Shown here: positions 44,988 to 56,628 of the stretch, piece by piece
Layout of the letters: each line of letters opens with the position of its first letter
Numbering within the stretch: position 1 is the first letter of the stretch
Assembly: GCA_003339415.1 (NCBI GenBank)
Contig: PDHQ01000025.1
Span: 186,001 to 250,000 of the forward strand
DNA length: 64,000 bases
Source of the DNA: Ophiocordyceps camponoti-saundersi (nom. inval.)
Taxonomy: Eukaryota; Ascomycota; Sordariomycetes; Hypocreales; Ophiocordycipitaceae
Direction: 5' to 3'
Notes under the pieces: generated by a model
Told to the model about the DNA's origin: nothing
Databases searched by the model: none
Seen by the model: the letters and a program-made list of their open reading frames with translations, nothing else
Translations under genes and position numbers: made by a program

Positions 44988-45610
44988 TTAAGAACCAACT
45001 CTGATAGCCCTGTCAGGAGATGCAAGAAGAGTCGGTTGAGCAGCAGGAGGAGGAGCAATAGAACGTCTAGCCAAGGCTCGGCCGAAGATGAGGGGCGCTT
45101 CGTCAGTCTTTATTTCTTTCTCCATAGCCGCAAGTGCCATCCTCTCCCTTTTCCCAAGGCAATCCCCATAGGATATCATAGCTAGGATACGTTTAATCTC
45201 ATCTAGCTTAGGAGAATCCGAGGTAATTTCTCCGCTAACTAGGCTCTTAATATGATCCCTAGTAACCTCTAAAAGAGCATATACGCTATAGTAGTTCTTG
45301 CCCGGCTAGTCGGATTAGGGAAATATATTGCCTTCGATATTGGCAAGAGAATGAGGCAAGGTAGGGCGCCAACGCCGGTTAGTTGAGGTGGAAGGAGTTG
45401 AGGGTGGTGCAGGTACTGCGGCAGTTTGACGCGTAGACCGACGGGGAGCCATGACTTCGGAAACCTTAGGAAGAGACTGTTCGGAGTCGGAATCCTCGTC
45501 GTAGGACAGTCGAGTAGAGGGCGCTGTCGGGCCCTCCGAATCGGGTGCGACACGCCGCCGACTTTGGTGGGCTCGACAGTGAGGCGCCCCGAGGTGCAGT
45601 CCACCTGGCT
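44988..45610 (-). mobile_element. Gag-like relic of a repeated element (minus strand)
   Basis: On the minus strand an ATG at 45452-45450 opens MAPRRSTRQ followed by a Pro/Thr/Ser-rich run and SLANIEGNIFP. Two stops follow in the same frame (first TAA at 45317-45315), and then the frame resumes with KNYYSVYALLEVTRDHIKSL, LDEIKRILAMISYGDCLG and KEIKTDEAPLIFGRALARR before stopping at 44988. Upstream, the same frame carries an Asp/Ser/Glu-rich stretch (YDEDSDSEQSLPKVSEV). The basic, Ser/Thr/Pro-rich N-terminus then helical domain resembles gag proteins of fungal repeats that I remember only in outline. The stops, or a pair of compensating indels, make it non-functional. Confidence 0.45.
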
Positions 45611-45639
45611 GGGGTCAAGTTTAAAAATACGTACATAGT

Positions 45640-45725
45640 ATAGAGCGAGGGCAACGCTGATGAATGTGGTGATATTCCTGATCCTCATGATGGTGACTCT
45701 GCTAGGTCTGTGTGGCTAGGCCAGG
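45640..45725. repeat. LTR-like fragment, copy 1
   Basis: 'GGGCAACGCTGATGAATGTGGTGAT' and 'GATGGTGACTCTGCTAGGT' match 53480-53525 in the same orientation ('GGGCAACGCTGATGAAGGTGATGAT', 'GATGATTCTGCTAGTT'). It lies just 5' of the minus-strand gag-like relic, where an LTR would be expected. The fragment is short. Confidence 0.4.
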
Positions 45726-46220
45726 CCCTAAGAAATAGGGCCGGCTTCCTGTGAAGATCGTCAGGCGCGAGCACCGGCTGGTGTCACTGCTGCAGGTGAC
45801 TCTGCCATCTCGGCTTGCATATCCTCGTCGCAATGGCTCGCATTTCTGTCTTCAACTCCGGTGTCCCACATCTGCGAAGTTGGCGAGGCAGGACATAGAA
45901 GCCTATCGAGGGCACGGAGGCGACCAGTTTGTCCACGTATAACTAACTCAGCGTCCAAGGAGTTCGGACCTCCTTGAATCGTCGAAGGAGAGTCAGTCGA
46001 CATGGCGAGCAGAAAGGTCTTCCTTGGATTTGACTTTGGATAGCTGCAGAAAGTGACGATGATCGAGAAAATGAGTGCTTTAGTGCCTCTGCTCCTTTTT
46101 GCCCTCTACACGATGTGAAGCTGGCTTTCCTTTGCAAAAGATAACAGGGCAAAAACATCATCCAATCCGAAACCTCCGTCACCTCCACGAGGGCAACAGA
46201 GCAGCGGGAACTGATTGGCC
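45726..46220 (-). other. Intergenic, with one coding-like minus frame
   Basis: A minus frame at 45761-46003 reads plausibly (LDAELVIRGQTGRLRALDRL), but has no recognisable family or context. Otherwise this is the 3' flank of the phosphotransferase gene. Confidence 0.25.
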
Positions 46221-47830
46221 TCAACAATCAACGAAGGCTTCCCTAAGTCTCTTCAAATACCTGTCTCGATCCTGCAGTTTCCGATCAAGGATGCCCAAGG
46301 CATCGCGATGCCATAGTCGAGCAAAGAATTCGTGGTTGGCATTATTTAATTCTTCAGACGAGAGAGAAAAGAGACCAGGCAATACACGCTCGTAGAATAT
46401 TTCCGTAAAGGCAATCGGATCCCTTACCGCGAGCGTGACCCAAAAGGCTCCGTTAGTCCATGCCTGCTGCATGATTGAGGAGAGGGGCTCTGCGTTGCCT
46501 CTATAGCTGTGAAGCTGCTCCTCGCGTTTCAGATGGTCGACGAACTCGGCATGTTTCGGCGCGAATTCGATGGCTTCAATCTCGTCCATCAGTTTGCCAC
46601 CAAGCCAGTACGGCGGTTGTAGAAATTCGATGGGCAACGAGCAGGCAAATTCTAGGTCAATAATGCAGGAGACATTCCAGTCCTCATCGACATAGATGTT
46701 GCTTCGATGAAGATCAGTCAGGGAAAACACAAACGGGCCGCTATCAAGGTCCTTTCGGAATAGTTGAGGGAAGATGGTCCTGGCGGCAGCTAGGCTTGTC
46801 ATCTGGTAGCAGCCGTCATCACGACTGTCTATGGCGTTTGGCTGGTGCAGTAGCCGGTTGTCGAAAGCCGTCAAATGAGAATGGACCAAGTCGGTGACTC
46901 TAGAAAAGGTTGTACGTCGGTGGATATCAAGGGGAATGCCCTCGTTCTCATGCATGGTAAACTGAATGTTTAGGGGACGATTGTCTAAATGTAAACAGCC
47001 TTTGCCGTCTAGGCGGAATGCGCCGATACGGGGTAAGTCAATACTGGCGAGCGAGAGCATAATCCTAGCGAGACCTCGTTGTAAATTCTCTTGGAGACGG
47101 GGGTCGTTTTGCTTTTCATCCCAGGACTCGGAAAGCATCTCGCCTGTGGTAATGGTTTCGATAAGGAGGTAGCCGATGCCAAGACCAGCGAGGCTGCTAG
47201 AGCGGTGGCACACGTACTGCGAGGGATGTTGGAAGCCAAAGGCGGCGAGGAAATAGCGCCGTGCACGCTGGAAGCAGCGCGACCACCAGGGAAGAAGATT
47301 AAGATTCGTGAACTATACACAAGTAGGGATAAATGTCACTAGGAGCTGAAAACTTGCAAATCAAAGACACTTACTCTTTGGTTAGTAGACAGGCCAAAGC
47401 CGTAGAGCTTTGGTATAGGAACTGAAGGGCAGTTTTCTTGGAGCCAAGCATAAGTTGCAGCTTCACAGTTAACCTTCTCATCAGAATTGCCGAGTCTTGT
47501 TGCCTCCCCAACGCGATAGGGCAGAGGAAAGCGGAGGATAACGAATTGCGGGAGTATTGACATGACAGAAGGGCCGGCGTCAACCCGAGCCGGTATGCAA
47601 AGGTTGAATGAACCATTGCGCCAGTATTCTTGCGAAGAGATGAGAATGTCGGTTGGTTTGGTGCCGAGGTGATGAGCTACGATATCAGCCAGAAGAGGAC
47701 GGTGGCTCTCCATACGCTTGTAGAAGTCCTCTTTCTGCTGCGGGTATGCCAAAGCGTGAAGAACGTTGCGACTCTTGGCCTCTGCGGTAGATAGAGTGAC
47801 GGGACCGGACAGTAGATTGCGTGTCGTCAT
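46221..47830 (-). CDS. APH-family (aminoglycoside phosphotransferase-like) protein, 515 aa
   Basis: Two exons: 47830-47375 and 47312-46221, joined across a 62-bp intron (GTAAGT...TATAG, phase 0). The fungal APH (protein-kinase-fold) family transfers phosphate to small molecules; substrates of most fungal members are unknown. The N-terminal lobe has QEYWRNGSFNLCIPARV, LRFPLP and a PIPKLYGFG hinge-like segment. The catalytic loop is SLTDLHRSN (D352, N357), and the metal-binding motif IIDLEFA (D371) is followed by CSLPIEFLQPPYW. The usual HxD histidine is replaced by Leu-Thr, a pattern I recall as common in this fungal subgroup. No signal peptide or membrane segment. Length fits the family. It stands alone between repeats, so context gives no pathway. 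Start chosen at the first ATG of the open exon. Confidence 0.88.
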
Positions 47831-49020
47831 GGCGGACTTGGGGGTGATGGGTCTGAGAAGGGGAACAAGGTAGGCGAGGAGACACCCGAGCCTAGGACCT
47901 ACGGGCAGCTGTTCAACGATGAATAGGGGCTGTTCGACAGCAGCGTCTCTTGTTTGACCGGAGCATTCGCCGATCTAACACAAACAGGTATTGATACGGA
48001 GTTATATTTCTCCGAGGCGACGAAACAGATACGGCACTAATTTGTGTGGGCAGACCCACTCACACGACCACGGCTGATCAGCTAGCAGCCTAGCACTTAG
48101 GGTGTCTATTCGTACAGCACACGTATGTAAGCTGCTGGGCCACGCCCCACTTTTGGCGGATGCTGTCGATCTCGAGATTAAACCTTTGCTCCTTGTCTTG
48201 AATGGTGAAAACACGTTTCCGCTAAACGAGGACATGAATGACGTCTGCTCTCCTTGCTCGATATCGGGAAGCGCTCGGCAAGTCGCCCTTTTTGGACGGC
48301 TCCGATTGTGGTCGAATTCCACTTTCCCCTTCGTTCAGGAATAGATCTCATAGTCTACAATAAAGGACTTCAGGCCTATCACAACCAAGACGCAATACTG
48401 CTGCACCCAAGCATGCCTAGCACAAAGGACCCGATTTAGGCGACATCAAACCAATCGTGGAGCTCTTCATTTTTTTCAGGCTTCCAACTTCAGCTTTGAT
48501 GAGGCGAACAAGTGGCTAGTTGACAATATAAGCAGAGGCACGTCATGCAGAATACGAGACAAAGTCACCACTTACTTTTCACGTTCTCCCGTCACCTCTC
48601 AGGCCACCTCTCATTCCTGGGCAATGACACATGGTGTGTTGGACGAGCGGGTGGTCTACGGGTATCAGAGTTGTGTACTCCATAATTTTCATGGTAACCT
48701 CACTATCTGTGAATACTTTGTTCCATGGTTTTTTTTTTGAGAGATGTGACACTGCAAGCCAGTTCATTGGCTCGGTATGGCGCTGAGAAGGAGCCCAAAG
48801 TGGCTGGAACCCTACGCACAGTAAAGACAACACATACATGCACACATGTAGCTTCAGAAAGTTATTATCTGTATCCTTGGAAGACTTGGGTTTCGCCTCA
48901 AGTCTTGCCTCAAGATCAGATAAAATTCAGTTGGGAAAGTGAACCGAGACATCTCCTTGAAGCGGAATGCACGATAAACGGATACATGTACATAAAAATT
49001 CCCTTGTAAGATCTTCGCAA
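47831..49020. other. Gene-free stretch upstream of the phosphotransferase
   Basis: This holds the presumed promoter of the phosphotransferase (47831-48000) and otherwise short frames without domain support. A poly-T run occurs near 48729. Confidence 0.35.
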
Positions 49021-50784
49021 CGTCATTCTCCTACGAGACCATTGGGCTGGCGGCCCTCGGACGTTGGGCACTCGACTGAACCCATAAAGTTTCTAAACTT
49101 CAAGAGTGACAACTGCAACATCAACCCACATGTGATATGCATCTTTACGTTGCTGATACGACGAAGATGAGGGGCTTGCCAAGTGGCAGCCGCTCGTTGG
49201 TGCGCTGGGAAGCTTAGGTACAGAGAGAGCATCTAGGGGGTAGAGGAGCTCACATTTCCTACAGTCTCCTGCTCTTCACAAAGACGGACTATATAACGGT
49301 ATCAACGCTTCTTGTTTATGGTTTGACAACGGCCTTAGGTCCTGTAAGCAGGTCTAGCGTTGGTCTATCAAACCGGATCTTGCACCGAGAGACAAGGTTT
49401 CAGACTCAAATTCGACCTCCTCTTCAGGCAGGCTTTCATCCCTTGCACTTGGCCATTCACCATGCTGGACGAGAATGGAGGCTCCGGCCTCTCTGCAGCC
49501 ATCTACATGAATCTAAGATGACGGCCCTCAAGAAGAAGAGAGTGATGAGGAAAAAGCAAGTGAGTCTTTCATTCTCTTTACGGAAAAAAAACCTGCCTCG
49601 ATTGGTCTATTTGCTGATAAGAGCCACGACTTAGATCGATGCGTGTCGAAGGAATTGACTTGCCTCGTCAACAAGTCAGAACAGCCTTTCTCGCTCCTCC
49701 GCACGCAAATCATCAAACCATCTCAGCCAATCAACAGCCACTGGACCGTTGCGGAAATCTTTATACAACACTGCCACGAGGAGACTGGCTTTTGTCGGTC
49801 TAAGCTTATACTACACCAACGTCATCCTTCTCTCTGGGGAGGTTAAGAACGTTGAACTATGAAACATACATTGAATCACTATTACCACCTCTGCAAGAAT
49901 CCCACACACCCCCCTATTTAACCACTTATTTATCTTTACCCCCTTTAGCCGAATAAGGCTGTCTATTAACCTTTTAACCTTTTTAACTACGTCGGTCAAC
50001 CAAATCGCGTGGAAAGATAACACGCTCTTACAGACCGACTATGCATTATAGGTGGATGATTCCTGGGCGTTATCAGGTGGAAAGTCAGATATGCCAAGAC
50101 CGCCATCGGGCTTGACACACCTCGATTGCCAGAGCGATTAAGCTGGTATGAGAAGATAAAAGTCTTGACACCATCTCTGCTGAATCCCGATATGGCCACT
50201 TGAAGAGGCAACTCCTGGGCGAGGGATATGCCGTTTTTTCCCGACCACAGCTAATTATCCGGAGGTATTGGTGCGATCAACAGAAAACCACCAATACTTT
50301 CAGCGTTGAAGCGTCGTGGTGGCCGCCGCCGCTATCATCGCCCCCCAAAATTCCCTTGCCGAGCCTGCCAACCGAGCAAGAGTCCCGGGCGCCGTGGCGG
50401 CTGTTTTTCATCGCCGCCAAGGCTAGGGCATCTTGCCCTTGACGCTGCCTCAGGGGGCACGACAGCAACAAGGCGTGATAATCGTCTATGTTTTCCCCCG
50501 TTCGAATCACTCACCTAAGTCGGGATGTTTAATGACATCTCTACGACTCTACCTCGTCTCTTCCTTGGACATATAGACCTACTCTTCAAGAGCTACCCCT
50601 AAACACTTTCTCCTTACCTTGAACACTGCGCAAAGAGCTCTACGTGGATATTACTCCCGGCGAAGCCCTCTAGCCAGACTGATCACCTTTTTTAAACATC
50701 ATCATGGCTCAAGTCACCTCTCACCAATGGCGCAAGATTTAATACTATCTCAACCACTCTACCCGTCTTTCTCCATCCCTCTCG
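49021..50784. other. Gene-free stretch
   Basis: Short frames only. The stretch 49850-50000 is AT-rich with TTTAACC-type runs. A basic, Cys-containing frame near 50306-50460 (RRGGRRRYHRPP) is low-complexity. I see no gene or RNA I can support. Confidence 0.35.
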
Positions 50785-51085
50785 TACCCCTCCCATGCAC
50801 ACCAACCACCTCATCATTCGCCTACTTAAAGAAACGGATGAGGATGATTTTTTATCCTTATTCTCGACTGGAGCCTTGATGATGGATATCACCAACCCAG
50901 AAGACGAAGATTCATTGCTATCTCCTTCTCACTGGTTTGAGATCTTGTTACCGTTACCTCTCTCTTACCCCTCCGATGCACAGCAGACACCTCATCATTC
51001 GTCTACTTGAAGACGGAGACGAGGATACATTTACATCCCTATTCTCGACTTGGAGCCTTGGTGGAGGATATCACCAACCCATGCG
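50785..51085 (+). repeat. Direct repeat, two copies, 181 bp period
   Basis: TACCCCTCCCATGCACACCA (50785) and TACCCCTCCGATGCACAGCA (50966) begin two ~120 bp copies sharing 'CACCTCATCATTCG-CTACTT-AAGA', 'TTATTCTCGACT-GGAGCCTTG' and 'GGATATCACCAACCCA'. Each copy reads HLIIRLL then DED and SLFST in one frame, but 181 bp shifts frame between copies. Confidence 0.65.
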
Positions 51086-51519
51086 AGAATCAGTTCAACT
51101 TAACCCCTACTGACGGGTCTACCTTGACTACGGCCAAGTTTAACCTTTGGCCAAATTTATTGCTTAAACTTGGGAGGGAGGTTTGGAACCCAAACTACAC
51201 CACGGAGTTCCTTGACGCCTCCATGCCTCCTGGAGCCTATGGTAATCGACGGGGGAAGCCGCGGACTGGGTCAGTCCCGCTGGCACCCGCGACACTCACT
51301 ACTATCACGACCAATTGACGCCGGGGTGGTACCGGTTAACCCTCATGGCGGAAGGTTTAGTAAGATCTACAACACATCATAACCAACATTCCAAACCAAG
51401 CTACCTTGAATCCCTTACACAGAGGCTAGCAAAGGATGCGAGAGATCTACTGATGCTCTCGCACGATCACAAGCTTCGGGGTACACGATACCACAGCTTC
51501 TGCCGCTGTGCATCTGCCC
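51086..51519. other. Gene-free stretch
   Basis: No supported feature. Confidence 0.3.
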
Positions 51520-51785
51520 CAGAGATCACGATCCCCAGGGCAGCAGAAAAGCGGCTAGGGCTGGGGGTGCCTTGAAGATCCCGCAGCCCCAGACGCGGAA
51601 GGCGACGAGGCCAGCATCGCCCCAGCCAACGAGGCTATCGACGGCCCCCAAGGCAGCAGAAAAGCGCTAGGGCTGAGGGTGCCGTCGATCCCGCAGCCCC
51701 AGCCGCGGGAGGCGAGGAGGCCAGCAACGCCGCAGCCAACGAGGGTATCGACGGCGGCGGCGGCGGCGAGGCCGCCACAGGGTTA
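51520..51785. repeat. GC-rich tandem repeat, ~125 bp unit, two copies
   Basis: 'GCAGCAGAAAAGCGGCTAGGGCTGGGGGTGCC' (about 51541) and 'GCAGCAGAAAAGCGCTAGGGCTGAGGGTGCC' (about 51654) start copies that continue with GATCCCGCAGCCCCAG, GCGAGGAGGCCAGCA and CAGCCAACGAGG-TATCGACGGC. The second ends in a GGC run (51755-51770). An inverted third copy lies at 52866-53015. Confidence 0.75.
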
Positions 51786-52865
51786 GATTGAAGACCCTCA
51801 ACTGATATGTCAACAGGACTATGCGGCGGCCCATTCGTCAGAGATGACGCGTGAGGCTATCGCGAGATTATTCGTCACGCCGGGCGGCAGCATCACAGCC
51901 GAATGGCCTGACTACCCAACCAAAACTGATCAGTGACGTTGAGTAGCGTCACAGAGAGCTAGGTAGGAAGAGACAGTCCGGACAAGAGAGATAGAGTCTA
52001 TCGGACCTTGTGGCTGTGCTAAGGAGGGAGAGAGGTGGCGACCAGCGACCCCAATCACTCATTCAATCCTAGGCCGTGCTTCTCGGTTTCCCAAGACGCG
52101 TCAACAACGCATACCATCAGACATGGCACAGACGAACACCCCCCAGGGCGCAGGCCCGGCAGAGACAGGCCAGAGGGTGTACGAGAGCGAGAAACAGCAA
52201 GCACTCAAGTACACGACTGTCCCCAGACAGTCCTGGCGACTTGTTCACATGGACCTATGGAAGAGCAACATTGAGACAGACGATTCAGAACACACACCTA
52301 TTTTCTGTCACATCTATACGTATAGAGTATCCAACCAATATATCTCGTTCAAGCGCAACCAAGAGAACGGGATTGACCCCGTTGTTTAACTACGCTCGTT
52401 CACGCACATTCATTACGGAGAGGAGGCAACGGAGCCCTGGGCGAGAGACGGAGCAGGAGAAGCGCCCATGGTGGTGGATAGGCAGTCCCAGTGGCTGTTG
52501 GTTGGGCACTCTATACTCGTATAGACACAGTCACTACTACACAGACCAGAAGACATTGTCGACGGCGTTATGCACTACCTAGATCGCACACACACTGATC
52601 AGTGTTGATTGGGCACTCTACACAAGTTACCCTCATCACTCATCAATACCCTTCCTCATAGCTTGTCGTCCCTCCTGAACGCTCTGCAGTCGGCCGGGTC
52701 ATCAGCTAAGGTGAATTGGCAAGAAGAGGGCATCGTGACGAGCAATTAAAGGATAAATAAGGTGTTGTTTTAGGCAACTTACGGCTACAAATGTTGAGAA
52801 CGGCGGTAAAGAGATATCTCTATTCCTTATCTTATTAATAAGGGGCAAATGAAGAAAAAAAAAAG
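51786..52865. other. Segment between inverted GC-rich repeats
   Basis: Coding-like frame only at about 52123-52389 (YESEKQQALKYTTVPRQSW). 'TGTTGGTTGGGCACTCTATA' (52497) and 'TGTTGATTGGGCACTCTACA' (52602) form a short direct repeat, and CTGATCAGTG occurs at 51929 and 52595. These could be ends of a small mobile element bounded by the GC-rich inverted repeats, but no transposase is visible. Confidence 0.3.
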
Positions 52866-53015
52866 AGGCTGCGGCGGCGATACCCTCGTCGGCTGCGGCG
52901 TTGATGGCCTCCTCGCCGCCTCCCGCGGCTAGGGCTGCGGGATTATCTGCGGCACCCCCCCAGCCCTAGCCGCTTCTCTATGTACTACCCTCGGGATCGC
53001 TATCTCGGCGGCGGC
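52866..53015. repeat. Inverted copy of the GC-rich repeat
   Basis: Read on the minus strand this block gives 'AGAAGCGGCTAGGGCTGGGGGGGTGCC', 'AATCCCGCAGCCCTAGCCGCGGGAGGCGAGGAGGCCATCAACGCCGCAGCC' and 'GACGAGGGTATCGCC', clearly the same sequence as 51541-51770 in opposite orientation. Confidence 0.75.
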
Positions 53016-54410
53016 GGAGGCCTGATAGGCACGTGGTAGTGGGGATAGAGGAGGGCATGGTGAAATCCTGGTGGAGACACGGAGGTCATTCCGGGTGATT
53101 TCACGATGATGGTTTACCGTGAAATCGCGGGATATCTCCGGTCGTGAAATCACGGAATATCTCCCGGAAAAGTCCCCGTCCTGTGCTGGCGCGTGACAAT
53201 AACGGTTAACATGTATGTCTGGTTACAGTGACTATTGCACAAGGTTGCCAGAGTTGTGCGGCACCTTAGATGAAGCTCCCAGCTTTTGTATGTACGTTTA
53301 AAAGGTTTTTGTTTAGCAATCTGAAAGCTGTGATCCAGTCTTTACTATTAACAGAAATAAACATACAACGAAACCTGCTTCAACTCTCAATGTTCGGCCA
53401 GGCAGACTGCAGAGGGAGTTACTACTATTGCTATTGGCATCATGTGTGATGACTGGAGTTTGGGGTTTATGATAAAGGTGGGCAACGCTGATGAAGGTGA
53501 TGATGTGTGATGATTCTGCTAGTTGAAACTTCACATGCTCTACCCTACTGGGGGATCGGGGATGTGGTATAAAGACGTCGACGGGTACGCTCGTGGTGAA
53601 GGAGTTGCCTCCATCGTCTCGAAGCCCCCAGAAAACCGCACAGAGTCAAGTGCTGAAGATTTCCTGTCTCCAGGATTCAGCGGCGCGAATCTCAGAACAT
53701 CATAATAACCCCCGAGCTATCATCTGAAAGCCTTCTTTAAAGCGAATACGCTCCTCAGCTGAGTACAAAGCACGTTGGCGTCTCGTCGTCGCGAGTCTTG
53801 GCCGTCTTCACCGGACAGGAGGCCCAGTGGCCCCGTTTAGACGCCATGTTGGTCTAGCGACCTTCACCATTGCATGTCCCAACCCGGCTGCCTGTGCCAG
53901 CTGAAACAAACACCATTCGTGTCCCCTACTACCTCCTTCAGACTATCGACATCGGATATCTTACCGAACCCATGCTCTGTGTGAGTAACGACCAGTCTAC
54001 TGGGAAACAATTGCTCGCCCTGTGGCACTCGACAGGGTCTCACGAAACGGTCTTGGCGGGTTGGACGAGCCAATGAGCCAAGACTGTGGCTTCTGTAGCG
54101 TCGAAAATTATCGCCACTGATATTCTCAAAGTGGCTGCGGCTGAAGACCCATCTCCTTGCGAAACAGCCCGTGAATGGACCGCCACAACCTTTTGGCTCA
54201 TTCCACGAGAGCTACCATCCATGCAGAGAAAGCCGATGCCATTTTGGGACAGAAAAGGGATTATAGTTACTCTCTATTGCGGAATCATCACTGTGAAACT
54301 TGTCGATGATACAAGTTTAATACGACTACATACTTATATCGCATCCGTAACAGTTGCCGTCTTCTCTGCCCACTCAAAGCCTCTCAGAGAAGGAAAAGAG
54401 GGTAAATATC
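53016..54410. other. Gene-free stretch 3' of the terpene synthase, with an LTR-like fragment
   Basis: 53480-53525 matches the LTR-like fragment at 45640-45725. A plus frame from 53870 through a stop to about 54240 reads partly like protein (ETNTIRVPYYLLQTIDIGYL, then SKIIATDILKVAAAEDPSP) but has no recognisable family. It may be the relic of a neighbouring gene. Confidence 0.35.
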
Positions 54411-56628
54411 CTAGATGCGGCAATGCAACTCAGGTTCCGGAATATCAGAAAGCGTCATGACAATCAACCTCAACAACGGATTCGATCGCCCAAGCGACTC
54501 CTCCAAACAACAAATCTCAGCCTCCACATCCCTCTGCAACGCCTTAACGAGAGAAAAAGTCTCATCAAAGGCACCACTCTGCTTCAAAAGCGTCAAGATC
54601 TGAACCTTGGACTCGGTAGGCATCGAGGTAGACTGCGCCGCGCTTGAAGAGGCCCTCTGTCTGAATATGCCCAGTATCACCTCCCGGACGAAAGAGTCTC
54701 GAGCGCAGCAGCAGATGACGGGGTAGGATAGCTTTCGCTCGTCTAGGTCTTCGCAGAAGCCTTTTTGCTTGGTGTATTCGCCTCCTACGAGGTTCAGGTA
54801 GTCGTCTCGGACTTGGTACCATCGTCCGAGGAGTCGAGCTAGGTTGGTGAAGGTGTCGAACTCCTTTCCGACTGCGGATGTGAGCATTCGGAGGATAAGA
54901 CGGAACATTGAGCCAGTCTTTTGATCGACCATTACCAGGTATCTCTCTTTGGTGGGGCAGTCCATGGTGAACTTCCAGTTCAAGTCTAGAGCCTGACCGA
55001 GGAACAGATTCTCCAGCTCTTGCAGCAGGATGGACGTCATGGAGATGTTTCCGAGCTCGTGTATCAACTTGGTCGCCTCGACGAACATGTACGTTGCGCT
55101 GTTGATGGCTTGTGCCTCGCCAAAGACGTGGTGAGTAGCTATCTTTCCCCTCCGGAGCGGTGACTGATCTTGTATGTCGTCCAATATGAGAGAGGACTGG
55201 TGAAGGTTGTCTATCGACTGTGTGATGGCCACGACTTTGTCCTGGGGTACTTGAAGCCAGAGGTTGAAGGCGTCGATGAGCTGGCTTCTGACATTCTTAG
55301 ACGTCATTGATCGGATGTAAGTTGCTGGTGCGGTCAAGGTCGACTTGGCAGACAGCAGCTTTCCATGTCCGTCTCCGTTCGTAGACTGATCCGAGTGTTG
55401 AGATTTGCCATTGGTGTGATTCTTCATGCCTTTCTCAACCACACCATTTCTGTTAGTCTCCTCTGTAGGATGAACCACGTCAAACGGTGGCGGTGGATTC
55501 TTCTTCCATTCATTCTGTCTCGGACACACGGCACACCAGTAGTGATAGCCGCCAATTGCCGGCTCGAGGGCATTGATCATATGTTTCAGATGAGAGGGGA
55601 TGTCAGGGTTTCTGGCGCAAAACTCGGCTCGTTTCTTCAAGAAGCGCTGCTCTTCGTCGATGATGAAGTCTTTGAGCCTCGAGATTGCATCTTCTTCGGA
55701 TCTCAACTCCGCCTTCATGAAGAAGTAGACACAGTTGTAGATGCGATGGACAGGTTGAACCTTTTCTTTCTGCCAACTGTAATAGTCATTCACGGCCAGG
55801 AAGACTCTCTCAGCTGCACGGATCATGGGCTCGATGATTTCGAACTCTTCAGCTGTCATCCTCGTCCCCTGAGCAAAAGCAATCGACCACCAGTATACCC
55901 TTTACTCGAAAAATCAGCTTCAACCGAGTCAAACAATCGGTTTTCCCTTTCCTACCTTGAGGCTCCATCATCTTTTCGCCCCATGAAATAGTCGTCCAAT
56001 GATGAATGTGGCATCGGCTTTCTATCCATCACCTGGAGCCACTGCTTAGAGAAGCTCTTCATCATGTCGAGAGTCGTTCGAAGATCGATGGCACAGCATT
56101 GGAGGATGACTTCGGAGTACAACCACTTCATCTTCACAGCGGACGACAAGTCATCCGGCCTTTCCGTGTCCTCCAGGCTCAGGGCGTAATCTAGGCTCTT
56201 GTGCATCGACTCCAGCGGTTTTTGCTCACTCTCTGACGCGGTGAAGTCTATAGATTGCATCCGGTTAGCTAGCTTTCTTTCGCCTTGGCCTAGAAAGAGT
56301 TTCTCCTACCGTCATGAAGAAAGGCAAGCTCAGTGGTATATGAGAGAACCTCCAACCTATCGGGCAAGCAGTCAAAGTACAGGAAGCTGTTGACATTGCC
56401 GACGGAGGAACCGCAGGCGTCAAAGGATGGAGAGGAGCCGCTGAGAGATGTAAAGTCTTTTCTTGCTCGACCACTTCCGATATCCGCCAGGTCATCGTAT
56501 CGACTTATCTGGCTAGCGAGCTGAGTGAAAGCCCCTGAAGCCTTGATACATTCGATATCGACCGGTCTTGAGTTTTGAAAGCATTGATCCGGGTATGGTA
56601 GCCCAGAGGAAGCCTTGTTGGAACTCAT
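54411..56628 (-). CDS. Chimeric terpene synthase (class I cyclase + prenyltransferase), 699 aa
   Basis: Fungal bifunctional synthase: the C-terminal prenyltransferase builds a C20 or C25 diphosphate and the N-terminal class I cyclase ionises and cyclises it. My model: exons 56628-56310, 56247-55956 and 55899-54411; introns 62 and 56 bp (GT-AG, phases 1 and 2), with a CTAAC branch-like site in the first. Cyclase landmarks: CLPDRLEVLSYTTELAFLHD, the aspartate-rich start D106-D107 (DDFTA), YWWSIAFAQGTRM, NSE triad NDYYSWQKE (N241, S245, E249) and GYHYWCAVCPRQ. A hydrophilic linker (~335-395) leads to the prenyltransferase with DDIQD (444-448), SPLRRGK, DDYLN (569-573) and KGFCEDLDERKLSYP, all canonical. 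Length fits the family (~700 aa). Odd: DDxx(D/E) has Ala at the fifth position and RY reads RQ. Divergent from the P450. Chain length and product cannot be told from sequence. Confidence 0.93.

Noticed and set aside
1..45000. Giant cargo-carrying element with a tyrosine recombinase captain
   Set aside because: I looked for a long recombinase-like gene near the edges of the relic region and saw none. No boundary repeats were found.
1..45000. RIP-inactivated AT-rich island
   Set aside because: Base composition by eye is balanced and CT- or GC-rich stretches are common, so heavy C-to-T mutation is not the dominant process.
55365..55991. 208-codon plus-strand frame opposite the terpene synthase
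   Set aside because: It is the antisense shadow of the synthase exons; its composition matches reverse-complement reading of a coding sequence.
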